The notes beneath the pieces are model-generated. The model saw nothing but the letters and a program-made list of their open reading frames with translations, searched no databases and was not told the origin of the DNA. Shown one piece after another: positions 55,787 to 64,000 of a DNA stretch of 64,000 nucleotides. Both the position numbers and the translations under genes were made by a program. The stretch is from Pseudomonas sp. HS6 (GTDB taxonomy: Bacteria; Pseudomonadota; Gammaproteobacteria; Pseudomonadales; Pseudomonadaceae): assembly GCF_023375815.1 (NCBI RefSeq), contig NZ_CP067412.1, positions 4,216,001 to 4,280,000 on the forward strand, written 5' to 3'. Every line of letters starts with the position of its first letter. Within the stretch, counting starts at the first letter, position 1.

Positions 55787-56566
55787 ATGCGGATCATCAG
55801 TGTGAACGTCAATGGTATTCAGGCTGCAGTCGAGCGAGGTTTGCTCAGTTGGCTGCAGGCACAGAATGCCGACGTCATCTGCCTGCAGGACACCCGTGCC
55901 TCCGCCTTTGAACTGGACGACCCAGCCTTCCAACTGGATGGCTACTTCCTTTATGCCTGCGACGCAGAAGTTCCCGCCCAAGGTGGCGTGGCTTTGTACT
56001 CGCGGTTGCAACCGAAGGCTGTCATCAGCGGTCTCGGTTTCGAGACGGCCGACCGCTACGGGCGCTACCTGCAAGCAGATTTCGACAAAGTCAGTATTGC
56101 CACCTTGCTGCTTCCTTCGGGAATGAACGGCGATGAGGACTTGAACCAGAAGTTCAAGCTCATGGACGACTTCGGCAAGTACCTGGACAAACAGCGGCGC
56201 AAACGTCGCGAGTACATTTATTGTGGCTCGCTGTACGTCGCGCAGCAGAAGCTCGACATCAAGAACTGGCGCGACAGCCAGCAATCCCCGGGCTTCCTGG
56301 CGCCGGAACGTGCCTGGATGGACGAGATTGTCGGCAACATGGGCTACGTCGATGCCCTGCGCGAAGTCAGCCGCGAAGGCGACCAGTACAGCTGGTGGCC
56401 GGACAACGAACAGGCCGAGATGCTGAATCTGGGCTGGCGCTTCGACTACCAGATCCTGACCCCGGGCCTGCGGCGCTTCGTGCGCAGCGCACGCCTGCCA
56501 CGTCAGCCACGGTTCTCGCAGCACGCACCGCTGATCGTCGACTACGACTGGACGCTGACCATCTAA
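55787..56566 (+). CDS. crc: Catabolite repression control protein Crc
   Basis: A 259-residue protein with the exonuclease III/APE fold (MRIISVNVNGIQAAVERGL, DVICLQDTRA, HAPLIVDYDW) but with nuclease residues altered (QDTR in place of QETK). Crc has no DNase activity; it joins Hfq to block translation of mRNAs carrying CA motifs, ordering carbon-source use. The pyrE-crc arrangement is typical of pseudomonads. ATG 55787. Confidence 0.95.
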   Translation: MRIISVNVNGIQAAVERGLLSWLQAQNADVICLQDTRASAFELDDPAFQLDGYFLYACDAEVPAQGGVALYSRLQPKAVISGLGFETADRYGRYLQADFDKVSIATLLLPSGMNGDEDLNQKFKLMDDFGKYLDKQRRKRREYIYCGSLYVAQQKLDIKNWRDSQQSPGFLAPERAWMDEIVGNMGYVDALREVSREGDQYSWWPDNEQAEMLNLGWRFDYQILTPGLRRFVRSARLPRQPRFSQHAPLIVDYDWTLTI

Positions 56567-56584
56567 GCGGCGATTCGTGGATGC

Positions 56585-56614
56585 AAAAAAGCCGACATCG
56601 CTGTCGGCTTTTTT
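56585..56614. terminator. Bidirectional rho-independent terminator
   Basis: GCCGACA/TGTCGGC stem (56591-56597, 56602-56608) with TCGC loop, A6 before and T6 after. It lies between convergent crc and the DUF4870 gene. Confidence 0.92.
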
Positions 56615-56659
56615 GTGGGCGCTGATTTTTGCTTTTATGCAGGGGACTCGAGTTGATCG

Positions 56660-57028
56660 TTATTTGACCAATCGCCAAGTGAACGGATAGCGGTAAGGAA
56701 ACCCGTTATTAGCCTTCACCCCGGCAATAATCGGCAGCACAAACGAGCAAATGACCACAGGGATAATCAGCAGATACCCAATAAGCACTACCGTCAGCCC
56801 CACGCTAATGAGCGTAGCAATGGTCATCGTGATCTGAAAATTCAGTGCTTCCTTACCCTGCGCATCAATAAACGAGTCCTTCTCACGCTTCATCTGCCAG
56901 AGGATCAGCGGCCCGATCAAACTGCCAAATGGAAACCAGATCCCCAGCAAGCCGGACAAGTGACAGAACATCGCCCATTGGCGAACCTCCTGGCTCGGCC
57001 TGGGCAGTAACTCTTGCTCATCACTCAT
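56660..57028 (-). CDS. DUF4870 membrane protein
   Basis: A 122-residue protein with three hydrophobic segments (about 17-45, 64-85, 86-104) and the DUF4870 pattern WAMFCHLSGLLGIWFPFGSLIGPLILWQMKRE, DAQGKEALNFQIT. Inner-membrane, function unknown. It follows rph by 29 bases on the same strand and is probably co-transcribed. Confidence 0.9.
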   Translation of the reverse strand: MSDEQELLPRPSQEVRQWAMFCHLSGLLGIWFPFGSLIGPLILWQMKREKDSFIDAQGKEALNFQITMTIATLISVGLTVVLIGYLLIIPVVICSFVLPIIAGVKANNGFPYRYPFTWRLVK

Positions 57029-57057
57029 CGCGCCCTCCTTGCGGGTTACGAATCTGC

Positions 57058-57780
57058 TCAGTCGGCCAGTGCGGCCGTTTGCAGTTCGAAGATCTCGTTC
57101 ATGCCTTTCTTGGCCAGTTCCAGCATCGCGTTCAGCTCTTCAGGCTGGAACGGCGCGCCTTCGGCAGTGCCCTGCACTTCGATGAAACCACCGGTGCTGG
57201 TCATTACCACGTTGAGGTCGGTCTCGGCGGCGGAATCTTCAAGATAGTCCAGATCCAGCACCGGCTCGCCCTGGTACATACCCACGGAGACAGCACCGAT
57301 CATTTGCTTGAGCGGATCGCCGCCCTTCAGGCCGCCGCGCTTCTTGATGACTTTCAAGGCATCGACCAGCGCAACCATAGCGCCGGTGATCGACGCGGTA
57401 CGGGTGCCGCCGTCAGCCTGGATCACGTCGCAGTCGACGTACAGGGTGACGTCGCCCAGCTTGGACATGTCCAGCGCGGCGCGCAGGGAACGACCGATCA
57501 GGCGCTGGATTTCCAGAGTACGGCCGCCCTGCTTGCCACGGCTCGCTTCACGCTGGTTACGCTCGCCGGTGGCGCGCGGCAACATGCCGTACTCGGCGGT
57601 CAGCCAGCCCTGGCCCTGACCTTTCAGGAAACGTGGTACGCCGTTTTCGACGCTGACGGTGCAGATGACTTTGGTATCACCGAATTCGACCAGTACCGAT
57701 CCTTCGGCGTGCTTGGTGTAGTTGCGGGTAATGCGGATCGAGCGGAGCTGATCGGCAGCGCGACCACTTGGACGTTTCAT
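57058..57780 (-). CDS. rph: Ribonuclease PH
   Basis: A 240-residue phosphorolytic 3' exoribonuclease that trims tRNA precursors: [59 protein letters not shown] 57780 is the standard start; the longer frame to 57834 is not needed. Divergent from yicC. Confidence 0.97.
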   Translation of the reverse strand: MKRPSGRAADQLRSIRITRNYTKHAEGSVLVEFGDTKVICTVSVENGVPRFLKGQGQGWLTAEYGMLPRATGERNQREASRGKQGGRTLEIQRLIGRSLRAALDMSKLGDVTLYVDCDVIQADGGTRTASITGAMVALVDALKVIKKRGGLKGGDPLKQMIGAVSVGMYQGEPVLDLDYLEDSAAETDLNVVMTSTGGFIEVQGTAEGAPFQPEELNAMLELAKKGMNEIFELQTAALAD

Positions 57781-58049
57781 AGGAGATACCTGTACTGGGG
57801 ACGGAAAACTGCGGAGCATTATAGAGCTGCGCACCGCGCCTGGGCACTGCTTAAAAATTCCGGCCGTCGATCAAGGGCCCTGAAACGCACTTCGCCGACG
57901 GCCTGCAGCCCTTTGTCACACCGTGTGTTTGGGCGCATCTGCCGCACTGCGCTACAATCCTGCGCCTTTGCTGCCAGTCGGCTTAAATTCATTGATATCG
58001 AGCTGCGGAGCTTCAAATCCGCGCCGATCTGTATCGCGAGGTCACCGCC

Positions 58050-58913
58050 ATGGTGCACAGCATGACCGCCTTCGCCCGCGTCGAGAAAGCCGGCGTTCAG
58101 GGCACCCTGAGCTGGGAGCTGCGCTCGGTCAACAGCCGCTACCTGGAACCCCATCTGCGCTTGCCGGAGTCGTTCCGCGACCTCGAAGGCGCCGTCCGCG
58201 AAGCCCTGCGTCAGGGCCTGTCGCGCGGCAAACTGGAATGCACCCTGCGCTTCACCGAGGAAAGCACCGGCAAGCCGCTGCAAGTGGATCGCGAGCGCGC
58301 CGCGCAACTGGTCGCCGCTGCCGAAACCGTCGCCGGCCTGATCAAGAACCCGGCCGCGCTCAACCCGCTGGAAGTGCTGGCCTGGCCGGGCGTACTGGTC
58401 GCCGACGCCACCGACCCGCAGGCGTTGAACGCCGAGGCGCTGGCCCTGTTCAATCAAGGCCTGAAAGACCTCAAGGCCGGTCGCGAGCGCGAAGGCGCGG
58501 AGCTGGCCCGCCTGATCAACGATCGCCTGACCTCCATCGAGGAAGATGTGGTGACCCTGCGCGAACTGGTTCCGCAGATGCTCGCCACCCAGCGCCAGAA
58601 AGTCCTCGACCGCTTCGCCGACATGAAGGCCGAGATGGACCCGCAGCGCCTGGAACAGGAAATGGTCATGCTCGCGCAAAAGAGCGACGTGGCCGAAGAA
58701 CTGGATCGCCTGAGCACCCACATCATCGAAGTTCGCCGGGTGCTGAAATCCGGCGGTGCCGCCGGGCGGCGCCTGGACTTCCTGATGCAGGAACTCAACC
58801 GCGAAGCCAACACACTGGGCTCCAAGGCCTTCGACCCGCGCAGCACCCAGGCGGCGGTCAACCTCAAGGTGTTGATCGAGCAGATGCGCGAACAAGTGCA
58901 GAATATTGAGTAA
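58050..58913 (+). CDS. yicC: YicC family endoribonuclease
   Basis: A 287-residue protein, the same length as E. coli YicC, with the conserved start MVHSMTAFARVE and end LKVLIEQMREQVQNIE, and DVAEELDRLSTHIIEVRRVL and GRRLDFLMQELNREANTLGSK in the C-terminal half. YicC/YloC proteins cleave RNA and aid sRNA decay. Followed 12 bases later by gmk. Confidence 0.95.
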   Translation: MVHSMTAFARVEKAGVQGTLSWELRSVNSRYLEPHLRLPESFRDLEGAVREALRQGLSRGKLECTLRFTEESTGKPLQVDRERAAQLVAAAETVAGLIKNPAALNPLEVLAWPGVLVADATDPQALNAEALALFNQGLKDLKAGREREGAELARLINDRLTSIEEDVVTLRELVPQMLATQRQKVLDRFADMKAEMDPQRLEQEMVMLAQKSDVAEELDRLSTHIIEVRRVLKSGGAAGRRLDFLMQELNREANTLGSKAFDPRSTQAAVNLKVLIEQMREQVQNIE

Positions 58914-59546
<633 letters not shown>

Positions 59547-59614
59547 AACAGCACTTCCCAAAACCGCTGCAAGGGCTTTACATTGGTGCTTGCAGCGCGT
59601 TGAAGAGTCTGGTC

Positions 59615-59651
59615 AAAAAATCAGCGCTTCCCTAATCGCTGGTGATTTTTT
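59615..59651 (+). terminator. Possible terminator after gmk
   Basis: AAAAAATCAGCG (59615-59626) pairs with CGCTGGTGATTTTTT (59637-59651), with a 3-base bulge, and ends in six T. It lies between gmk and rpoZ and may end or attenuate the gmk transcript. Confidence 0.55.
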
Positions 59652-59714
59652 AAACTGTTGAGTCCGCTCGCCCAACCGGGCAGCGCGCATATTGCATTCG
59701 CTCCGAGGAATACC

Positions 59715-59978
59715 ATGGCCCGCGTAACCGTTGAAGACTGCCTAGAACACGTGGAAAACCGCTTTGAGCTGGTCATGCTCTCTACCAAGCGTGCCCGTCA
59801 ACTGGCCACCGGCGGCAAAGAGCCCCTGGTACAGTGGGAAAACGACAAACCGACCGTAGTTGCGCTGCGTGAAATCGCTGAAGGCCTGATGAGCTACGAG
59901 TTCATCGCCGAGCAGGAAATCGTCCACGAAGACCCGGTCTTCGCTGCGTTCGAGGACGAGTCCAACGAGGCCGTCTAA
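59715..59978 (+). CDS. rpoZ: RNA polymerase omega subunit
   Basis: An 87-residue omega subunit ([30 protein letters not shown]). It helps assemble beta-prime and carries one ppGpp contact, which fits the spoT gene that follows after 57 bases. ATG 59715 has GAGGAA upstream. Confidence 0.96.
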   Translation: MARVTVEDCLEHVENRFELVMLSTKRARQLATGGKEPLVQWENDKPTVVALREIAEGLMSYEFIAEQEIVHEDPVFAAFEDESNEAV

Positions 59979-60035
59979 GCCTATGCCTGGTCGACGTAGC
60001 ACGGCGCGGGATCACAGCCTACGGCAGGAGACATC

Positions 60036-62141
60036 ATGCCGAGCATAGACGCCCTCGCCGATCGCTTATCGACCTACCTCGGCAACGACCAGGTCAACCT
60101 GGTCCGCCGAGCGTATTTCTACGCCGAACAAGCCCACGACGGCCAACGCCGCCGCAGTGGTGAGGCGTACGTCACGCATCCCCTTGCCGTGGCAAATATT
60201 CTTGCCGACATGCACATGGACCATCAGAGCCTGATGGCCGCGATGCTGCATGACGTGATCGAAGACACCGGTATCGCCAAAGAGGCGCTGCAAGCGCAGT
60301 TCGGTGAAACCGTGGCCGAACTGGTCGACGGGGTCAGCAAACTGACCCAGATGAACTTCGAGACCAAGGCCGAAGCCCAGGCTGAAAACTTCCAGAAAAT
60401 GGCCATGGCCATGGCACGCGACATTCGCGTGATCCTGGTCAAGCTCGCCGACCGCCTGCACAACATGCGCACGCTGGAAGTGCTGTCCGGCGAAAAGCGC
60501 CGGCGCATCGCCAAGGAAACCCTCGAGATCTACGCACCCATCGCCAACCGGCTGGGCATGCACGCAATCCGCATCGAGTTCGAAGACCTCGGCTTCAAGG
60601 CCATGCACCCGATGCGTTCCGCGCGGATCTACCAGGCCGTCAAACGTGCCCGGGGCAACCGCAAGGAAATCGTCAACAAGATCGAAGAGTCCCTTGGCCA
60701 TTGCCTCGCCATCGACGGCATTCAGGGTGAAGTCAGCGGTCGCCAGAAACACCTCTACGGCATCTACAAGAAAATGCGCGGCAAGCGTCGGGCCTTCAAC
60801 GAGATCATGGACGTTTACGCGTTCCGGATCATCGTCGACAAGGTCGACACCTGCTACCGCGTGCTGGGTGCTGTTCATAATTTGTACAAACCGTTGCCGG
60901 GGCGCTTCAAGGATTACATCGCGATCCCCAAGGCCAACGGCTATCAGTCGCTGCACACCACGCTGTTCGGCATGCACGGTGTACCGATCGAGATCCAGAT
61001 CCGCACCCGTGAAATGGAAGAGATGGCCAACAACGGCATCGCCGCCCATTGGCTGTACAAATCCAGTGGCGACGAGCAGCCGAAAGGCACCCATGCCCGC
61101 GCCCGTCAGTGGGTCAAGGGCGTGCTGGAAATGCAGCAACGTGCCGGCAACTCACTGGAATTCATCGAGAGCGTGAAGATCGACCTGTTCCCGGACGAGG
61201 TCTACGTGTTCACGCCCAAAGGCCGGATCATGGAGCTGCCGAAAGGCTCCACGGCGGTCGACTTTGCCTACGCGGTACACACCGACGTCGGCAACAGCTG
61301 CATCGCCTGCCGGATCAACCGTCGTCTCGCGCCGCTGTCCGAACCGCTACAAAGCGGCTCCACGGTCGAGATCGTCAGCGCCCCTGGCGCGCGGCCGAAC
61401 CCGGCGTGGCTCAACTTCGTGGTCACCGGCAAGGCGCGGACTCACATCCGCCATGCGCTGAAACTGCAACGCCGCTCCGAATCCATCAGCCTCGGCGAAC
61501 GCCTGCTGAACAAGGTGCTCAACGGCTTCGACAGCGCGCTTGAACAGATCCCGGCCGAACGCGTGAAGGCGATGCTCACCGAATACCGCCTCGAACTGAT
61601 CGAAGACTTGCTGGAAGACATCGGCCTGGGCAACCGCATGGCCTATGTCGTGGCACGCCGCCTGCTCGGCGAAGGCGAGCAATTGCCAAGCCCGGAAGGC
61701 CCGCTGGCGATTCGCGGCACCGAAGGCCTGGTCCTCAGTTACGCCAAATGCTGCACGCCAATCCCGGGCGACCCGATTGTCGGTCACCTGTCGGCGGGCA
61801 AAGGCATGGTCGTGCACCTGGACAACTGCCGCAACATCAGCGAAATCCGCCACAACCCGGAAAAATGCATCCAGCTCTCGTGGGCCAAGGATGTCACCGG
61901 CGAATTCAACGTCGAACTGCGCGTCGAGCTGGAACACCAACGCGGCCTGATCGCCCTGCTGGCCAGCAGCGTCAACGCGGCCGACGGCAATATCGAGAAA
62001 ATCAGCATGGACGAACGCGATGGCCGCATCAGCGTCGTCCAACTGGTGGTCAGCGTCCACGACCGTGTGCACCTGGCCCGCGTGATCAAGAAACTGCGCG
62101 CCCTGACCGGGGTGATCCGCATCACCCGCATGCGTGCATAA
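60036..62141 (+). CDS. spoT: Bifunctional (p)ppGpp synthetase/hydrolase SpoT
   Basis: A 701-residue RelA/SpoT protein. The HD hydrolase domain keeps HPLAVANILADM, MLHDVIEDT (HD pair) and LVKLADRLHNMRT; the synthetase domain has DVYAFRIIVDKVDTCYRVLG and PKANGYQSLHT; TGS (VYVFTPKGRIMELPKGSTAVDFAYAVH), a zinc-finger-like AKCCTPIPGD and a C-terminal ACT domain follow. It sets ppGpp levels during starvation. Confidence 0.97.
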   Translation: MPSIDALADRLSTYLGNDQVNLVRRAYFYAEQAHDGQRRRSGEAYVTHPLAVANILADMHMDHQSLMAAMLHDVIEDTGIAKEALQAQFGETVAELVDGVSKLTQMNFETKAEAQAENFQKMAMAMARDIRVILVKLADRLHNMRTLEVLSGEKRRRIAKETLEIYAPIANRLGMHAIRIEFEDLGFKAMHPMRSARIYQAVKRARGNRKEIVNKIEESLGHCLAIDGIQGEVSGRQKHLYGIYKKMRGKRRAFNEIMDVYAFRIIVDKVDTCYRVLGAVHNLYKPLPGRFKDYIAIPKANGYQSLHTTLFGMHGVPIEIQIRTREMEEMANNGIAAHWLYKSSGDEQPKGTHARARQWVKGVLEMQQRAGNSLEFIESVKIDLFPDEVYVFTPKGRIMELPKGSTAVDFAYAVHTDVGNSCIACRINRRLAPLSEPLQSGSTVEIVSAPGARPNPAWLNFVVTGKARTHIRHALKLQRRSESISLGERLLNKVLNGFDSALEQIPAERVKAMLTEYRLELIEDLLEDIGLGNRMAYVVARRLLGEGEQLPSPEGPLAIRGTEGLVLSYAKCCTPIPGDPIVGHLSAGKGMVVHLDNCRNISEIRHNPEKCIQLSWAKDVTGEFNVELRVELEHQRGLIALLASSVNAADGNIEKISMDERDGRISVVQLVVSVHDRVHLARVIKKLRALTGVIRITRMRA

Positions 62142-62165
62142 CTCAAACATTACAAGGAGTCATAC

Positions 62166-62546
62166 ATGACCAAGACCGTTATCACCAGCGACAAGGCCCC
62201 GGCCGCCATCGGCACTTACTCCCAGGCGATCAAGGCCGGCAACACTGTCTACATGTCGGGCCAGATCCCGCTGGACCCGAAAACCATGGAACTGGTCGAA
62301 GGCTTCGAAGCCCAGACCGTCCAGGTGTTCGAAAACCTGAAAGCCGTGGCCGAAGCTGCCGGCGGTTCGTTCAAGGACATCGTCAAGCTGAACATCTTCC
62401 TCACCGACCTGAGCCACTTCGCCAAGGTCAACGAGATCATGGGCAAGTACTTCGATCAGCCGTACCCAGCGCGCGCCGCCATCGGCGTTGCTGCCCTGCC
62501 AAAGGGTTCGCAGGTTGAAATGGATGCCATTCTGGTCATCGAGTAA
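62166..62546 (+). CDS. ridA: 2-iminobutanoate/2-iminopropanoate deaminase RidA
   Basis: A 126-residue canonical RidA ([50 protein letters not shown]), with the substrate-binding arginine in PARAAIG. It hydrolyses enamine/imine products of PLP enzymes. AAGGAG precedes ATG 62166, 24 bases after spoT. Confidence 0.96.
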   Translation: MTKTVITSDKAPAAIGTYSQAIKAGNTVYMSGQIPLDPKTMELVEGFEAQTVQVFENLKAVAEAAGGSFKDIVKLNIFLTDLSHFAKVNEIMGKYFDQPYPARAAIGVAALPKGSQVEMDAILVIE

Positions 62547-62619
62547 TGCGCACGGCGCGACCCTTCAAGGTCGCGCCGACTGCTCTGCGGTAAAGAAAAG
62601 GTTTTGAAAGGATTCCACC

Positions 62620-63360
62620 ATGCGCAAAGCGCTTGCTCTCTCGCTGCTCGCCATTTTCCTCGGCGGTTGCGCCAGCAACCCTGCCGACCGTGACATCAGC
62701 GGCACCTGGATCAATCAGGTCGCCATCGATGCCGCCGCCAAGGGCGGCCCCCTGCGCGAAGCGCTTCAGGCCTACGGCCCGAACCTGGAATGGGACATCA
62801 ACACCAAGGCCAGTCAGGCCCGCTTCACCAACGGTTTTGAGAACGTCGAAGGACGGCTGCTGGGCGAACAGTCCGGCGCCTGGAAAGTCGACTTCTATGG
62901 CAGCTCCGGCAGCGAACTGAAACGCGACGGCAGCCAGTTGCACCAGGCCGCCAGCGAAAACGAACCTCAGCAGCTTTTCGACCGTGCGCAGATCCCCGTG
63001 CCGGAAGGCGCACCGATCGGTGCCAGCTTCGAACGCGCACTGTACGCGGCCTATCTGGGCGGCAACTGGACGATCGCCAGCGGTCAGGGTGAAGGCGCCA
63101 CCGTGCAATTTCAGGCTGACGGACAAGTCTCCGGCCTGCCGGGCGCCGACCGTTATGCCTTGTGCCTGGCGGGCGACTGCGCATCGATGAGCAGCGGCAA
63201 CGACAGCATGTGGCTGCAACAGAACGGCCAGGGCAACAACTGGATCTTCGTTCGCAAGGGCAAGGAACTGGAAATTCTGCAGGCCGTGAACACGGCGCTG
63301 GCGGATGAACAACCGCAGTTCAGCGCGGGTGAACGCAAGTGGTTGCTCGAGAAGCAGTAA
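62620..63360 (+). CDS. Hypothetical lipoprotein
   Basis: A 246-residue protein with a lipoprotein signal peptide (LLAIFLGGC; Cys at 17) and a beta-rich body of two repeated lipocalin-like parts (ISGTWINQVAIDAAA and LGGNWTIASGQGEGA). No established function recognised. AAGGA precedes ATG 62620. Conserved in position after ridA in fluorescent pseudomonads, as far as I recall. Confidence 0.85.
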   Translation: MRKALALSLLAIFLGGCASNPADRDISGTWINQVAIDAAAKGGPLREALQAYGPNLEWDINTKASQARFTNGFENVEGRLLGEQSGAWKVDFYGSSGSELKRDGSQLHQAASENEPQQLFDRAQIPVPEGAPIGASFERALYAAYLGGNWTIASGQGEGATVQFQADGQVSGLPGADRYALCLAGDCASMSSGNDSMWLQQNGQGNNWIFVRKGKELEILQAVNTALADEQPQFSAGERKWLLEKQ

Positions 63361-63387
63361 ACCGATACTAAAGCTACAGAGAACCCA

Positions 63388-63477
63388 TGTGGGAGCGAGC
63401 TTGCTCGCGATGAGGCCATAGCATTCAACATTTATGCTGACTGTTATGCCGCCATCGCGAGCAAGCTCGCTCCCACA
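63388..63477. repeat. Inverted REP pair 5
   Basis: Perfect 25-base arms at 63388-63412 and 63453-63477 (TGTGGGAGCGAGCTTGCTCG reading inward to CGATG), 40 bases apart; same sequence class as pairs 1 and 3. Lies between convergent genes. Confidence 0.9.
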
Positions 63478-63498
63478 GTGGTTTGTGGCGCCTGGAAA

Positions 63499-64000
63499 TC
63501 AGCACTTGCCCTCAAGAATCGCGGCATACCCCTCGCGATAACTCGGATACGTCGGCACCCAGCCCAACGCTTTCGCCCGGGCATTGCTGCAACGCTTGCT
63601 GCCGGTTCGACGCACGCTGGCATCGTCCGCCCACTCAGTGACACCCAGATACTCGCGCAACCACGCCACCACTTCGGCCAGCGGTGCCGGCGCATCGTCC
63701 ACGCCGATGTAGATGTCATCCAGCGCCACACCCTTGCGATCCGCATCCAGCAGGAACGCCATCAACCCCGCCGCATCATCGGCATGGATGCGATTGCCAT
63801 ACAGCGGCGGATCGACCGCCACGCGATAACCACGACGCACCTGGGTCAGCAGCCATTCACGGCCCGGGCCGTAAATGCCGGTCAGACGCACGATGCTCGC
63901 CGGAATGCCGCTGTTAAGCGCAACCTGCTCGGCCTCCAGCATCAACCGACCGGAATAACCGGCAGCAACGGTTTCGGATTTTTCATCGACCCATTCCCCG
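63499..64000 (-). CDS. NAD-dependent epimerase/SDR protein (partial, YeeZ-like)
   Basis: The gene runs off the right edge; 167 codons are present, including the C-terminal half. YSGRLMLEAEQVALNSGIPASIVRLTGIYGPGREWLL and NRIHADDAAGLMAFLLDADR are typical extended SDR/epimerase segments of the YeeZ-type group. The nucleotide-binding N-terminus lies beyond 64000, so the substrate cannot be judged. Confidence 0.85.
   Translation of the reverse strand, partial: GEWVDEKSETVAAGYSGRLMLEAEQVALNSGIPASIVRLTGIYGPGREWLLTQVRRGYRVAVDPPLYGNRIHADDAAGLMAFLLDADRKGVALDDIYIGVDDAPAPLAEVVAWLREYLGVTEWADDASVRRTGSKRCSNARAKALGWVPTYPSYREGYAAILEGKC

Overview
The window is a Pseudomonas chromosome segment, most likely from the P. 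fluorescens group. The gene order from about 22 kb onward (proE-like, rep, xpt, cytochrome c5, pauR, dadX-rid-dadA, lrp, pauB-type oxidase, kauB, rpmG-rpmB, dppA-type binding protein, radC, coaBC, dut, algC, argB, pyrE, crc, rph, yicC, gmk, rpoZ, spoT, ridA) is the one I recall from the PA5295-PA5339 region of P. aeruginosa. The intergenic REP sequences (core GTGGGAGC with a GAGC/GCTC palindrome) are typical of fluorescent pseudomonads. No tRNA, rRNA or CRISPR array was seen.

Positions 1 to about 15.34 kb are the right-hand part of a Tn7-like transposon of the Tn6022 (comM-targeting) type. Its core operon tnsA-tnsB-tnsC-tniQ-tnsF (15222 down to 9214) is tightly overlapping and reads inward from the right end. 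The right end lies against the 3' half of comM (15.34-15.99 kb), which is therefore broken; the 5' half of comM and the left end lie outside the window. A separate, oppositely oriented gene (7011-8780) has the length and layout of TnsE, the Tn7 factor for replication-associated targeting. If that is right, the element carries two target selectors: TniQ/TnsF for comM and TnsE for mobile or replicating DNA.

The cargo, visibly richer in A+T than the chromosome, holds two operons that look like undescribed defence or signalling modules. One is a three-gene operon: a protein with two GHKL-type ATP-binding domains, the second histidine-kinase-like; a receiver-domain protein with a long unknown C-terminus; and an unknown protein. 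The other is a two-gene operon: a protein with two membrane helices and a GAF-like domain, plus a small soluble partner. These are the best candidates here for a new biological system.

From 16 to 24 kb the chromosome encodes a periplasmic DUF4432 protein, a Cache chemoreceptor, a LysR regulator divergent from a MATE pump, and a ProE-like c-di-GMP phosphodiesterase. From 24 to 36 kb are rep, xpt, a CoA-transferase-type enzyme, cytochrome c5, and the D-alanine/polyamine cluster: pauR, then dadA-rid-dadX divergent from lrp, then a polyamine oxidase. Between that oxidase and kauB (44.8-46.3 kb) sits an accessory stretch: a DUF1127 protein, a MocR regulator, a four-gene chaperone-usher fimbrial operon with a DUF1120 pilin, a phospholipase D-type lipoprotein and an MFS transporter. 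From 47 kb to the end the genes are housekeeping: ribosomal proteins, radC, coaBC, dut, algC, argB, pyrE, crc, rph, yicC, gmk, rpoZ, spoT and ridA. Five inverted REP pairs, one isolated palindrome and several bidirectional terminators punctuate the chromosome part.
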